The position numbers and the translations under genes are program-made. This document shows positions 1-12,103 of a DNA stretch of 64,000 bases, piece after piece. Positions within the stretch are counted from its first letter, which is position 1. The number at the start of each line of letters is the position of its first letter. Where the stretch lies: positions 15,949,840 to 16,013,839 of the forward strand of contig CM070628.1 in NCBI GenBank assembly GCA_036346255.1, given 5' to 3'. The DNA comes from Ampelocalamus luodianensis (Eukaryota; Streptophyta; Magnoliopsida; Poales; Poaceae). The notes below the pieces were generated by a model that worked only from the letters and a program-made list of their open reading frames with translations, ran no database searches and was not told the DNA's origin.

Positions 1-12
1 TCTTGACTGCTA

Positions 13-1347
13 TCAGTGACCTTCACCTGGATCTGACTGATATCTGCTCCTGACACTTAGAGCATACGACACATCTGGTCGTGTGCACAGCATGACATAC
101 ATGATAGATCCGACAGCCAAAGCATATGAAATTCTACTCATTTTGTCTCGCTCATCAGCGGTCGTAGGGCACTGAGTCTTGCTAAGATTAACACCATGTG
201 ATATGGGCAAGAAACCCTTCTTGAAATCTTGCAAGTTGAACCGTCTCAACACCTTGTCAATGTACATGTCTTGGCTTAATACAATTAGCCTCTTAGATCT
301 ATCTCTATAGATCCTTATACCAAGAATATATGCTGCATCTCCTAAATCTTTCATTGAGAAACTATTCCTTAATGAAGTTTTAATAGATTCAAGCATTGGA
401 ATATCATTTCCGACCAGTAGTATGTCATCCACGTACAAGATCAAAAACACAAGCTTGCTCCTACTAGCCTTCTTGTAAACACAAGGTTCTTCTTCATTCT
501 TGATGAAGTCAAACCCTTTGACCACTTCATCAAAACGAATGTTCCAACTCCGAGATGCTTGCTTTAATCCATAGATGGACTTCTTAAGCTTGCATACCTT
601 TTTAGCTTCCTTTGGATCAACAAAACCCTCAGGCTGTGTCATGTACACATCCTCACTTAGGTTTCCATTTAGGAAAGCCATTTTGACATCCATCTGCCAT
701 ATCTCATAATCGAAATATGCAGCAATAGTTAGAATGATCCGGATAGACTTAAGCATAGCGACAGGAGAGAAGGTTTCATAATAATCAACACCTTGAAATT
801 TCTTGAAACCCTTCGCAACTAGTCGTGCCTTATGAATGTGAATATTTCCATCCATATCTATCTTTTTCTTAAAAATCCACTTGCACTCAATGGTTTTAAC
901 ACCATCAGGTGCATCAACCAAGTTCCAAACTTGATTGTCATGCATGGACTTTATTTCGGATCTCATGGCCTCAAGCCATGACTCAGAGTCTGGGTCTACC
1001 ATCGCTTCCGAATAAGTATTAGGCTCACTATTATTCATTAATAAAACGTCATGCCCATACCTTACAGGCAATTGACGTGGCCTTTTAGATCTACGTGGGG
1101 CTGATGCTTCATCTACAGGTTTAACAACATTTTGTTCATCCTGTAGAGGATCAGTAGGAGTTGAAACATTTTCGGATGTTTTCCAAATTTCTTCGAGTTG
1201 CACCTTACTCCCACTGACTCCTTTGGAAAGAAACCCTTTTTCCAAGAAGACACCATTACGGGCAACAAACACTTTGTTTTCATCCCGATTATAAAAGTAA
1301 TATCTTTTAGTTTCCTTAGGATACCCCCACAAAGAAGCACTTATCAA
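13..1347 (-). CDS. Copia A: integrase tail and reverse transcriptase
   Basis: This is an open stretch of 444 codons from the copia polyprotein; the first Met is not a true start. Residues 1-120 are the end of integrase and the linker, with a basic patch near 85-92 (RRSKRPR). RT begins near residue 140 (WNLVDAPDG) and runs past 380. The first catalytic Asp is in QMDVK (D220) and the second pair is YVDD at 305-308, so the RT active site looks intact. The TRPDVSYA motif before RNase H is present near the end. The frame then stops because one base is missing near position 12-15 compared with copia B. The enzyme would copy element RNA into cDNA in cytoplasmic virus-like particles. Confidence 0.92.
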   Translation of the reverse strand: MISASLWGYPKETKRYYFYNRDENKVFVARNGVFLEKGFLSKGVSGSKVQLEEIWKTSENVSTPTDPLQDEQNVVKPVDEASAPRRSKRPRQLPVRYGHDVLLMNNSEPNTYSEAMVDPDSESWLEAMRSEIKSMHDNQVWNLVDAPDGVKTIECKWIFKKKIDMDGNIHIHKARLVAKGFKKFQGVDYYETFSPVAMLKSIRIILTIAAYFDYEIWQMDVKMAFLNGNLSEDVYMTQPEGFVDPKEAKKVCKLKKSIYGLKQASRSWNIRFDEVVKGFDFIKNEEEPCVYKKASRSKLVFLILYVDDILLVGNDIPMLESIKTSLRNSFSMKDLGDAAYILGIRIYRDRSKRLIVLSQDMYIDKVLRRFNLQDFKKGFLPISHGVNLSKTQCPTTADERDKMSRISYALAVGSIMYVMLCTRPDVSYALSVRSRYQSDPGEGH

Positions 1348-2135
1348 ACTTGGGTGTGAGTTTATCAGACGTTAAACGTCTGACATATGCCTCACAATCC
1401 CATACCTTGAGAAAAGACAAACCGGAACACTTCCCGGTCCATATCTCATATGGTATCTTCTCTACAGTTTTTGATGGAACCCTATTTAAAGTGAAAGCAT
1501 TGTTTCTAGGCGTATCCCGAAGCGCAATGGAAGATCGATTGGCTCATCATTGACCGAACCATGTCCAACAATGTTCGGTTCCGTCGCTCAGACACCCCAT
1601 TCCATTGAGGTGTTCCTGGCGGAGTGAGTTGTGGAACAATTCCACACTTCTTTAGATGATCACAAAACTCATGGCTCAAATATTCTCCTCCACGATCTGA
1701 TCGTAGATACTTAATTGTCTTACCAAGTTGATTTTGTACCTCATTTTGAAACTCCTTGAACATTTCAAAGGATTCCGACTTATATCTCATCAAGTAAACA
1801 TAGCCATATCTGTTGAAATCATCAGTAAAAGTTATGAAGTACAGAAAACCACCTCTGGCCGAAATGCTCATAGGTCCACATACATCCGAATGTACAAGGG
1901 CCAACAAGTCACTCGCCCTTTCACCTCTGGTCGTGAAAGGTGCCTTTGTCATCTTGCCAAGTAAACAAGATTCATATGTTTCAAATGATTCAAAATCAAA
2001 TGAGGTTAGAAGACCATCTTTATGGAGCTTCATCATACGCTTCTCATTTATATGACCTAGTCGACAATACCAGATAAAAGTGGGATTCAATTCATTGGGT
2101 CGAAGTCTCTTAGCATTAACGTTGTAAATAGGCAT
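1348..2135 (-). pseudogene. Copia A integrase, frameshifted
   Basis: The main open segment (2135-1506, 209 codons) holds the GAG-pre-integrase zinc region and the integrase core. The catalytic triad is visible: D84 in HSDVCG, D147 in RSDRGGEY and E183 in SERRNRT. In the zinc finger two ligands look lost: the first His is Tyr (WYCRLGH) and one Cys is Tyr (TYESC). Copia B keeps a His and both Cys at these places. After residue 200 the frame is lost, and the integrase tail continues in other frames through 1505-1348 up to the RT segment. Integrase would insert the cDNA with 5-bp target duplication. As read, this copy is non-functional. Confidence 0.88.
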
Positions 2136-2138
2136 ATC

Positions 2139-2500
2139 CTAAAGATTCAAAACATACAATCCATTCACCAATGGAGCATGGCCATAAAGCATATCTTCAA
2201 AATAAATTGAACAACAATTGTTCTTTATTCTGAATTCATAACCTTCTGCTCCTAAACATGAAGCAGAAATAATATTTTTGCTTAAGGCTGGAACATAATA
2301 ACAATTATTTAGTTCCATAACTAATCCTGAAGGTAAAGCTAATGGTAAAATGCCAACAGCTAATGCAGCAACTCTTGCTCCATTGCCTACACGAAGATCA
2401 ACATCTCCTCTTGCCAAACTTCTACTCCTTATTAGTCCCTGCATCAATTGCAAATATGAGCAACCGATCCGGTATCAAATACCTAAGAAATGGTCGGAGA
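2139..2500 (-). pseudogene. Copia A aspartic protease, frameshifted
   Basis: The active-site motif FDTGSVAHICN is readable on the minus strand at about 2450-2490. A one-base deletion just after it (relative to copia B) creates a stop. The rest continues as a 104-codon open stretch (2453-2139) containing VGNGARV and LNNCYYVPALSKNIISA, typical of the copia protease to GAG-pre-integrase boundary. The protease would cut the Gag-Pol polyprotein inside virus-like particles. Confidence 0.82.
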
Positions 2501-2549
2501 AGTGGCAAGATTAATTTGTATAACATTTATACCTGAACTGTAAGTTATA

Positions 2550-3373
2550 CTTCCTTTGTTCTTTTCTGCCAAGTACTTCTTGCAATTTCTCTTCCAATGC
2601 CCAGTCTCATGACAATGGTAACATTCTGTGTCAGGCTTAGGACCCAGTTTAAGCTTCTTAAGCTTAGCCTTGAGACTCTCGATCTCATCTTTAGTCTTTC
2701 CTTTGCCTTTTCCCTTTCCCGACTTACCCTTCTTCTTGAACCATCATCACATGATTGAAACTTTTCTTGATGCTTTCCTCAGCACCCTTAAGCATACCAT
2801 GTAACTTGGTCATTGATTTCTCCATGCCATTCATTTGAAAATTCAGTATGACGGGCTCAAAGCTCGCAGGGAGCGATTGGAGAATCACATCAGTAGCCAA
2901 CTCTTGGTTAAGGGGAAAACCAAGCTTTTCCAAGCTCTCAATGAGACCAATCATTTTGATCACATGAGGACTGACCGGGTTGCCTTCTGACAGCCTGCAA
3001 GAAAACAATGCCTTAGAGGTGTTGAACCTCTCTGCCCTTGCTTGATCCCGAAACATACCCTTTAGACTCACAATCATATTGTAAGCATCCGTGGTCTCAT
3101 ATTGCTTCTGAAGCTCAGAGTTCATGGTTGCAAGCATTAGGCAGTGCACATCGACTGCGTCATTGCAATGCTTCTCATAAGCATTCTTTTCAGTTCGAGT
3201 AGCATAGCACTCGGTTCCTCAGATAGGGATTCTCTAGAACATATTCCTTCTTTTCTTGTTTGAGAACAATTCTCGATTCTGAAACCGATTAATAAAATTT
3301 GAACCATTCAACTTTTCCTTTTCAAGAATAGATCGCAAATTAAAGGTAGGTGCGAAGAAGTAGTAGGTGCCAT
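2550..3373 (-). pseudogene. Copia A gag, frameshifted
   Basis: The start codon is the ATG at 3373-3371, matched by the intact start of copia B (MAPTTSS...). A 141-codon segment (3149-2724) covers the gag core (LKGMFRDQARAERFNTSKALFSCRLSEGNPV). A lysine/glycine-rich stretch follows, and then a CCHC zinc knuckle of the form CYHCHETGHWKRNC at about 2632-2577. At least two frameshifts separate these pieces. Gag would form the virus-like particle and bind element RNA through the knuckle. Confidence 0.85.
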
Positions 3374-4790
3374 GATCTACAACAGAAAATATATGCAAAG
3401 ATTCAGCACTATGTTTATGAAAGATCTTCTATTAATCACTCATGTCAGTGGTTATGTTCAACCAGTCTACGACCTGCTCGTATTACCATACGACATGTCT
3501 GGACCTGGTCGTATCAACAGATGACCAGTGGTCGAACTCAACTTAACAATAGATAATAAAAGATACTCCCACTATAAACCATGTTTCCCTCAAACAACAT
3601 ATAGTGAGTTCAAGATCCGTAAGTCATTAAGTTCTAGTGAGCTTTGGCATCACTGCTAGAAACCTAGTGATTTAAGGTAGGCAACTTTTTGCCAATTATA
3701 TCGCATATGACTCTTGTTTGTTGGATGACATCTTGATGCCCCGGCTATCAACACCATGCCTCAAGGCCCAAAACTATTTTGATAGCTTTGTCAAGTCAAA
3801 CCAATACTATGCATGTGGGTGTCCGACACCCACCCCATCTTATTAAGATAGTTAATAGCACCCTACTTTGGTAGACCTGCTAATTAACGATCAAAATCGT
3901 GATAGGTGCAGCAATTGGAAAGGCATCAATTTTACTTAATTTTTCTTGAGGGATACTATTCTATCATGTCAAAACATGAATAAATAGCATAACAGGAATA
4001 AACACAAATATTCACAGATAATCAAATTGAACTGTGAAATAGTATGACCCTTAACATGTCGATCTCCATCAGCATGCTTCCTGTTCTTCGACCACCATGC
4101 TTGAAGTCTCCGACCACATTCATCTACTAAGCTTTTAGTCTTAAATGCTAGTAAAGAATTACATTGGATAATTTCAAGCATCACAAGTCGGTACGTAGGC
4201 CGTTATACAATAATATGTAGCTCGATGGCTATCTCACAGCATGACACGCAGGCCATGAAAATCCATTCATGCATCACATACACAATGGGCCATACTATTC
4301 ACATTAAACCCTACAAAAACAAGTTATGCATAGAATCTAATTCTATCGGGCAACATGAACACATATTATCTATAACGCACGGTACGAAAACCCAATACGG
4401 CGGTCCCGAGACATGAATCTTATTCACATATCCGAGCCTTGGAAATCTTCGGATTAATCATATTAACCTTGTTCCGAACCAATCTGATCACTGCCTTGAT
4501 ACGACCACACACTGCGACGTACTCCGATGGAGGAACTCCGACCGGTAGGAGTATCATGCAAGATAGTCGAAAAACAAGTTGAGTGAATCATATGGTGCTC
4601 TTAATATGTGCCTTCTCGAAAATCCCATCTACTATCGCCGATCAACGATCGATCCTATCGACCAGTGCCTAGATCGTTTCATCCATATGAACCAATCTAG
4701 GTTATCAGACCAAACCAGTAATAGATCCAATCTACTACTGCCACATATCCAGTATATGCGACCCATCTAGATCAAAAACTATGCAGGATG
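3374..4790 (-). other. Copia A 5' untranslated leader
   Basis: This stretch lies between the PBS and the gag start and has no convincing ORF. It matches 45396-46617 of copia B in reverse complement almost throughout, so it is element sequence and not host DNA. Copies of GTCGTA-type motifs occur near the gag end (about 3478-3545). Compared with copia B it lacks a 71-base GC-rich segment (see 45513-45583). Confidence 0.8.
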
Positions 4791-4802
4791 ACTCTGATAC
4801 AC
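4791..4802 (-). promoter_or_regulatory. Copia A primer binding site
   Basis: On the minus strand the LTR end CCCAACA is followed by GTGTATCAGAGTC, a degenerate form of TGGTATCAGAGC, the usual plant initiator-Met tRNA complement. It fixes the LTR/internal border. Confidence 0.8.
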
Positions 4803-5233
4803 TGTTGGGATACGGGTAGGCTACGCTAGCAACAATTCAAAAAATTCTACCACGTAAACCAGTATGCCAAGCAAGTTAGATGATCACAGATCATTACCAC
4901 CAGACGCGCAGTGCAGCGGAAGTAGAGTCGGAGCAGCCTAGTCCGACGATGAACGCGTCGATGTAGTGGTCGTAGATGATCGTCCTCATAGTTGATCGTC
5001 TCCTCCAGTAACCTTCACAGTTCCTTGTAAAGATCGCAGATCGTCCTCAGCGCAACATCAACTGCAGTAGCGCCTGTACGGTATCCACACGTCCAGGGAA
5101 GGAACAACCGTACGCCGGTGTGCTAGCACCAAGTCGCACGGGAAGGCTCTCTCAAGAAGATGGCGGCTAGGGTTTCGGTGGAAACAACTCACGTGTCTCT
5201 CTCCAGCATTCTTCTCTGGCCTCAAGCATCTCC

Positions 5234-5243
5234 TTATATATAG
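5234..5243 (-). promoter_or_regulatory. Copia A LTR TATA box
   Basis: The minus strand reads CTATATATAAGG at this place, corresponding to TATATAAGG at 51701 in the copia B LTR. It lies a few hundred bases downstream of the 21-bp repeat array, as expected for a U3 core promoter. Confidence 0.65.
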
Positions 5244-5452
5244 TGCCCCGTGTCGGATCCTATCCGAAGACGTTTGACGAATCATATTCGTACTGGTTTG
5301 TTCCATCCCATTAAGTGTGTGACCCGTTAGGTTTATGTGTAATCGGTTGTGACTCGAAACCCTTTCCGACCACGAGTCGTGTGATCCCTAGCGGACATAA
5401 CGATTCCGAATACATACAAATTATATCGAGCGAACCTTAATGCAATATGATC

Positions 5453-5525
5453 TACGACTAGGTCCTCATCACTTACGACCGTGTCCTATCTTTATACGAC
5501 GATTCGCACTTTCGGTCATGACCAG
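5453..5525 (-). repeat. 21-bp phased TACGAC/GTCGTA array in copia A U3
   Basis: TACGAC occurs on the plus strand at 5453, 5474 and 5495, exactly 21 bp apart, with a degenerate copy near 5517. The sister LTR at 51384-51490 has the same phased array. Tandem boxes upstream of a TATA are a common enhancer layout in copia LTRs; that role here is inferred. Confidence 0.7.
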
Positions 5526-6090
5526 TTCGTAACTCCTTAAGACCAGGTGTCGACCACTCTGTGATTTCGTTCGATCAGTCTACGACTTGCTCGTATCACC
5601 ATACGACTTGTCTAGATCTGATTGAACTAAGCGACTTACTCTAGTATTCTCCCTTTGCCTCACGATATCTGGTTGAACTCCAGGTGAGATAAAGTGTCAT
5701 CCATGGACTGTTCAATACTTTCTCGATCGAGTTGTCGGATAATCTTACGTGGCCGAACACTTCGACCACTAGTGGCATGGCCATGCACTTTCTTTTATCC
5801 GACCACTTCAAGGGGCCCAGAGACATCTCTCTCGTTATGTTAGGAGGGGCAAATCCCATATCCGACCAGTCATATCCCTCCGCATGTTTCATAGCATACC
5901 CGAAAGCTACCTTTATAACTACCCAGTTACGAGTAGCGTTTGGCAACCCCTAAGAGTGCTATTACACATGTAGGGAACCATGCTGATCTCAGGTCTAAGA
6001 ATTATACATCATCATTGCTTGAGACCAACTAATGACACACAGGATCATAACAATCTCAATAGTGTCTCAAGGTGGGTCAATCCAACCCCA

Positions 6091-9000
6091 TGTAACATCC
6101 CAAAGTTATGTTACCAAAATAAAATAAAATAAAGTTATTGTTCTAATTGGATTCTCTGAGAATTTGCCAGAGTTTGATTGCCTTATTTGAATCTCTGAAG
6201 TTTTGAAAGTCAAAAATTTAAAATTTATTTGAAGTCCTTGAAATTTCAGTTGGTTTGATCTGAAAAATAAGATTCTAAATAATTTATAGAATTTTCTGAG
6301 TTTTTAAAAGCCTTTTTATAAATATTTTAAAGCCAAAACAATTTATTTGCAAAAACTATAGCCAACCTTAAGTAGGAACTATTTTAATTAAGTCCAAAAT
6401 GCTTCTGGGAATTTCTGTGAATTTTCCTAGAATTTTTGGATTTATTTTGCTATTTTCTAAAGCCATTTTGAATTTCTGGAAATAAATCAATTAAGAAATC
6501 CATTTAAAATCCCAAAATTTCCTTTGGGCCGAAACCCACTGGTCCGGCCCATCTCCACACGTTTCCGGCCCACTCCACGCCACCCGCACCGCTCTCTCTC
6601 CTCGCTCTCGTCCCCACCGCCCGATTTCCATCGGACGGCCGCTACCGCACCCACGCCACCTATCTTCCCAACACCGTCCGATGCGAATCCAATGCCCGCC
6701 GACCCCTTCTTCCTCCTCCCCTTTCTTCCCCGCGCGAAGACTCCGAACCGCCGCCATTAACACGCCGCGGGAGCTTCTACTCCGCCCGTTTCTCTCCCCC
6801 ACTCTCCTCGCCATCAAGCGCAATAAAAAGCCCTCATCACGCCGCCCCACTTCCGGCCGTTTTCCCCTCTCCTCGCGCCACGATCGCCAAAACCGTCGCC
6901 ATGACCGCCGCCGTACTCGCGCACACGATCTCCACCTTCCGGCTTCCTCCGACCCCTATAAAGAGCGCACCGGGACCGCCTACCTTCGCTCATCACCGCG
7001 ACACCACCCACTCCTCCTCTCCGCCTCCAATATCGCCGGAATCGGCATTTCTTCACCGACGGTCGCCGCCGCTTCCGCAACCTCTAGCACGGCCGTCGAC
7101 GATCCCTGAGCAACTCCGACCGTCTCTTCGCATCGCGCACCGAGACCTACCCGGCTCGCCGCCATCACCGGAATCCCACGGAGCACCGCCGCCGCCAAGC
7201 CGCACCGCGCCGCCGCTAACGCCGCCACCGGTGACCTTTCGCGTGCATTCGTGCAACTACGGTGAGCATCAACATCCTCACGTTCTCCACTTCTGTTGGC
7301 ACCACCCATGTCCGCCGAGGCGCCGCCATCGCCGGCAAGCTCGACGCGTGACGCCGGTCCCGTGCCTCGTGGCACCGCCGTGGTCGCCACCTCGGCGCCA
7401 CCTCATCATCTGCGCCATGTCACCGCGCGTGGCACCACATCACACCGCGTGGAAAGTCCACCACATCGCCTAGCTCTCGGCTCGGTGGAATCGGTCCACC
7501 GTGGGCCGAGTCAATGACGCGGGGGCCCCACTTGTCAGGGAAACAAATTATTTTCCTTTAGGAAAATAATTCGGCTGGAAAAAGAAAATCCTATGCTGAC
7601 GTCATGCTTGCGCAATAATTAGATTTTTCTTTAGAAAAATAATTCAAGAAATTCAATAAAATCTGAAAATTAGGTTTTATTTAGATTTAGAACTTCCGAG
7701 GTTCGTTTCTCCTCATACGAACTCGATTTCGTCCATTCAAATTTCTATATTCCTATAAAATCAAGATCTAGCCATCTAAACCAAAATCATTTGATTTTGG
7801 GTTCATTTGACCTGTAATTCTTTTAAACCCTAATTTATCATTTCATGTAATTTCAATCTTCTAAAATTCATATCTTTTGCTCCCGAACTCCGTTTTAGTC
7901 CATTCAAGTTGGTAAATTCATATAAAATTATTATCTAGCTAACTAAAGTAAAATATTTCTATTTGGAGTTAATTTGATCTGTCCTTTTGAATTTATTTGA
8001 ATTTGAGTTGAATTTGTTGTATTTGCACGATTAGAGTTCGACGACTTGGAGAATCGATTTGACACTGATCAAGAGCAACATAAGAGGATTGATTTTGACT
8101 GTATGATCATCGTGATCGCACCTTGGACTACACGAAGATAGTACTTGTGAGTACTAGGTGACTGTTAAGAAAACAACGTCACCTCAACACCAGAAGTTCT
8201 GTTAAGGCGATCTGTTAAGAAAAACAACGTTACCTCATCAAGCAAGGCAAGTTATACCCTTGATCATATTCATCCTACTATTTTAAATTATTTATATTCT
8301 GTTTTAAATTATTACTGCATGCTTATTTATATCGAGTAATCTTAAATTCTGTTTTAAATATATAGTTATGCCTAAAATCCTTTGTATGGCCAATGTTGAT
8401 ATTGAATCAAACACATTGTCACCCTAGATCAAACCTGGTTGATACGATAGTATGAACTGGGATCATTTAAACGTATTGCTTAGCCATGCTTTTAGACCAA
8501 ACTTGTTTTTGGGGAATTTCAGCCATCAATCAATTATTGATTAAATTGTACCCTTGGCATCTGTGTGTCATGGGAGTTTTACAAATGACTTGGAAAATAA
8601 AATAAAATGATGGTTTGGACTTGGGCGAAATGGATGATTGGTGGGTGCAGGTTCATGCACGGGCTTAATCATGTTAGGGTTAAGGCCCATGGGTTTTATT
8701 GGAAAGTTGCCCAAGTCAGTTAAGGACCGGTCTTCGAGCGCATGATGCTACGCCTAACCGTACCACCACATGTCTCGTATGGGCGGGACTTGGCTAAATA
8801 ATTTGTAATGTCTTAGTGTCGTTTGTGCTATGTTGTTGGTATGGGCGTTGGTCAGACATTAGAACCATCTGGCGCAAGAGGGGGCTTCCGGAGGATGGCC
8901 AGTCCAATGGTAGCGAAACCTTAGCGGGCACGAATACATTAAGATAGAACATTGAAAAGGCCTCGACACGTGCCTAGGCGCTACAAAGGTAGTGAGCGGT

Positions 9001-9737
9001 GGCATAGATATATGCCGGACAAACTAGAGAAGTCTTGTCATGTGGGTAAAGTGTACAACCTCTGCAGAGTGTAAAACTATTCGAATAGCCGTGTCGCGGT
9101 TATGGACATGCTAGCAGAACTACTCAAAGTTCGACTATGATTTTGTCGGAAAAGACTTCTTCAAAACTGGTTTATCCAATTGGGAATTAGGCAAACAACC
9201 ATGTGATAGGAGGATATCCTTCACCATTCTTGTGTGAACGTTATTTGACTATAAAATTGAGAATTTTATAAACTTTAGTTATAGAATAAGCGCTTTGGAA
9301 TCTAGTACCAGTATTTAAAGAAAATCTCGCTTTATGCAAATAACTTTATAAGCCATCCTTTGTTACATCCATATGCATGTCATTCATTACTTGACGGGTG
9401 TAACTTGCGAGCACGAAGTTGTGCTCATTCTTGCTTATGCAAACAAATTTCAGAGGAGAAGGACTTTGCTACCGATGTGGATCTCGACGACTAGGCCGCT
9501 TCCCCAGTCGATTGCCTGTGGCAGATTAATTGGACCCTACTACATCTTCGTCTTCCGCTGTGTTTATTTTATTGTGGGCCTGTAAGCCTCCTTTGTAATC
9601 AACTCTGTTATTATTTATTAATAAGGTTGTGATGTGAATTTGTTATCATTTTGTTTACTGTGTGAACTAGCCACTGATCATGGGACTAGTCCAGAAATGC
9701 ACAGAGGATCTGGGTGTGTTAATACCCGAGTCTGACA
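6091..9737 (+). repeat. 5' LTR of the 6091 element
   Basis: This 3647-bp LTR starts TGTAACATCCCAAAG and ends ATACCCGAGTCTGACA. The first 450 bp are AT-rich. A GC-rich, pyrimidine-rich block (about 6530-7510) follows and then AT-rich DNA. Open frames in the GC-rich block are proline/arginine-rich, differ between the two LTRs through indels, and resemble no family, so I treat the block as promoter and R/U5 sequence. Confidence 0.95.
6956..6963 (+). promoter_or_regulatory. TATA box in the 5' LTR of the 6091 element
   Basis: CTATAAAG sits in the GC-rich block in CCCCTATAAAGAGCGC and is conserved in the other LTR. The same place in related LTRs has TATA-like motifs (61635, 58078, 40757). Confidence 0.6.
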
Positions 9738-9740
9738 AAT

Positions 9741-9752
9741 TGGTATCAGAGC
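9741..9752 (+). promoter_or_regulatory. Primer binding site of the 6091 element
   Basis: TGGTATCAGAGC is an exact match to the plant initiator-Met tRNA 3'-end complement. It lies three bases (AAT) after the LTR end. Confidence 0.92.
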
Positions 9753-10284
9753 CATATCGACTGTAGGTCGTGACCTAGTTAGAATGGCCGTTAGTAGAAT
9801 ACTTCAAAACTTATTTTATATAATAAGAAAAATAAACTGTTCTCTCCTCATCTTGGTCATCTATCTATAGCTTCTTCATAGCAATTCTTCCTTACCCAAT
9901 TCTATCTTCACCATTTTATAAGTTAAATGGATCATCTTTTCCTTGAAAATCTCTATAGATGGTCAACACGTTCTTAACCATTATGTTCAAGATCACAAGA
10001 CATGAAGCTGTCAAGGAAACATCGTCATCGAAGACCGTAAACCGAAGATCGCGATGTTAGCCCAGCCATATAGCATAATTTTGCCAAGACTCATTCTGTG
10101 CATGGAGTCGCTTCACCAATTAAAAAGCCTAGATCGATAGAACGTCGTGCTAAGTTTCTTTGAAAGCTTTTTCAGTTGGTTCTTTCGTTTGGGAGTTTTG
10201 TTTCGCTCTATTCCCTTAGTTCCTCATATTTGTCTCTTCCCTATCCTTTGTTCTCCTTTCCTAAATCTTTGATGTAACCGGCAG
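9753..10284 (+). other. Leader of the 6091 element
   Basis: AT-rich, pyrimidine-rich leader between PBS and gag start. No ORF or other structure was seen. The layout matches the leader of the related element at 60060-60736. Confidence 0.6.
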
Positions 10285-10806
10285 ATGAAGAACAACCGTC
10301 GTTCGGAAGATGATAGTAACACCAGCAAAGATATCCCTGCTGTAGGCAACCCACAACTGATAGCAGAAACCCTTCGGAATATGAACCAGTTTTTCATCAC
10401 CCAGACTCAATTAATGCAACAGTTGATGCAACAAATGAGAAACAATAATGTCGCCTCAGCCACTGCTCCTACAACACAAGAACAACGTGATTGCACCAAG
10501 TGTTCCAAGAGGAAGATGGTGGATCAAGAACAACATGATGCAAGAAACCCCAAGGCTTGTGTGATTCAACCCCAACCCAACCAAGCACCAACGACGACCG
10601 TATTCAATACTCCAGGATCGGCACCACATCCACCAATGCAGACGTTCCGCAACATCATGGATGGCCAATTCCAGCAGAACAAGACATCAAAGGTAGGATT
10701 ACAATGCTTTGCTTGTCAGGAGATGGGACATTATGCCAATCAATGCCCAAAAGGACGCTTAGAACTCACCCCGCGGCATTCCGAAGTCGCTCGATCGCAA
10801 CAATAA
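10285..10806 (+). CDS. Gag-like protein with CCHC zinc knuckle (6091 element)
   Basis: This 173-codon frame starts at the ATG at 10285. An N-terminal polar part has a Gln/Met-rich heptad-like stretch (FFITQTQLMQQLMQQM, residues about 37-52), shared in form with the gag starts at 56438-56671 and 60754-61023. A knuckle CFACQEMGHYANQC (Cys-X2-Cys-X4-His-X4-Cys) lies at about residues 140-153. The usual retrotransposon gag core (about 100 residues between these parts) is missing, so the protein is internally deleted. It may still bind RNA through the knuckle, but particle assembly would need help from a full element. No pol follows. Confidence 0.75.
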   Translation: MKNNRRSEDDSNTSKDIPAVGNPQLIAETLRNMNQFFITQTQLMQQLMQQMRNNNVASATAPTTQEQRDCTKCSKRKMVDQEQHDARNPKACVIQPQPNQAPTTTVFNTPGSAPHPPMQTFRNIMDGQFQQNKTSKVGLQCFACQEMGHYANQCPKGRLELTPRHSEVARSQQ

Positions 10807-11200
10807 CACCGGGGGAAGAAAAGCCAACGCGAATTATGTCACAAGTACAAGAGTACAGAAGTTTGGGCTTACCAATACCCCAAAATGAAGCAGTGAACCA
10901 TCAAGCTAGCCCTAGCACCTCCAAGTTATCTGCTCAAGGGCAATCTCAGAAGAAGTTTCTTTCTATTGCAAATGTCACTTGTTTTCCTTGCCAGGAGAAA
11001 GGACATTATGCCCACAATCGTCCAAAGAAACAACAGTGCAACTCCAAGCTCCAAAGGAAATCATTCAAGCAAACAAGAAGCGCAAAATTACGGACAAGGG
11101 TATCCATAAAATGTCACAATTCATGTCAGATGATGAGTAGGATTCATCCGACAACAAATCGATTGAGAACCTTGTATCCCGTTTTCTTTCTAGCCACTCC
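10807..11200 (+). pseudogene. Second, degenerate zinc-knuckle segment
   Basis: In another frame, bases 10977-11022 encode CFPCQEKGHYAHNR, a second CCHC-like knuckle whose last Cys is Arg. It resembles the first knuckle at 10701-10747, so the gag 3' part was duplicated or the original carried two knuckles. Low-complexity polar residues follow until the PPT. I see no protease motif. Confidence 0.6.
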
Positions 11201-11220
11201 GAATCTCGGGGACGAGATTC
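11201..11220 (+). other. Stem-loop upstream of the PPT (6091 element)
   Basis: GAATCTCG pairs perfectly with CGAGATTC across the 4-base loop GGGA. The same stem with one compensated base pair and the same loop stands at 25260-25279 in the Tekay-like element. The loop fits the GNRA class. Confidence 0.75.
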
Positions 11221-11222
11221 CT

Positions 11223-11238
11223 TTTAAGGGGGGTAGTT
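11223..11238 (+). promoter_or_regulatory. Polypurine tract of the 6091 element
   Basis: TTAAGGGGGGTAGTT lies directly before the 3' LTR start TGTAACATCCC. It is the expected plus-strand primer site. Confidence 0.85.
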
Positions 11239-12103
11239 TGTAACATCCCAAAGTTATGTTACCAAAATAAAATAAAATAAAGTTATTGTTCTAATTGGAT
11301 TCTCTGAGAATTTGCCAGAGTTTGATTGCCTTATTTGAATCTCTGAAGTTTTGAAAGTCAAAAATTTAAAATTTATTTGAAGTCCTTGAAATTTCAGTTG
11401 GTTTGATCTGAAAAATAAGATTCTAAATAATTTATAGAATTTTCTGAGTTTTTAAAAACCTTTTTATAAATATTTTAAAGCCAAAACAATTTATTTGCAA
11501 AAACTATAGCCAACCTTAAGTAGGAACTATTTTAATTAAGTCCAAAATGCTTCTGGGAATTTCTGTGAATTTTCGTAGAATTTTTGGATTTATTTTGCTA
11601 TTTTCTAAAGCCATTTTGAATTTCTGGAAATAAATCAATTAAGAAATCCATTTAAAATCCCAAAATTTCCTTTGGGTCGAAACCCACTCGTCCGGCCCAT
11701 CTCCACACGTTTCCGGCCCACTCCACGCCACCCGCACCGCTCTCTCTCCTCGCTCTCGTCCCCACCGCCCGATTTCCATCGGACGGCCGCTACCGCACCC
11801 ACGCCACCTATCTTCCCAACACCGTCCGATGCGAATCCAACGCCCGCCGACCCCTTCTTCCTCCTCCCCTTTCTTCCCCGCGCGAAGACTCCGAACCGCC
11901 ACCATTAACACACCGCGGGAGCTTCTACTCCGCCCGTTTTTCTCCCCCACTCTCCTCGCCATCAAGCGCATTAAAAAGCCCTCATCACGCCGCCCCACTT
12001 CCAGCCGTTTTCCCCTCTCCTCGCGCCACGATCGCCAAAACCGTCGCCATGACCGCCGCCGCACTCGCGCACACGATCTCCACCTTCCAGCTTCCTCCGA
12101 CCC

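Noticed and set aside
6490..7520. Several overlapping open frames of 60-190 codons in the GC-rich LTR block (and again at 11639-12724)
   Set aside because: They are Pro/Arg/Ser-rich on both strands, differ between the two LTRs by indels, and resemble no protein. I treat them as composition effects of the LTR promoter region.
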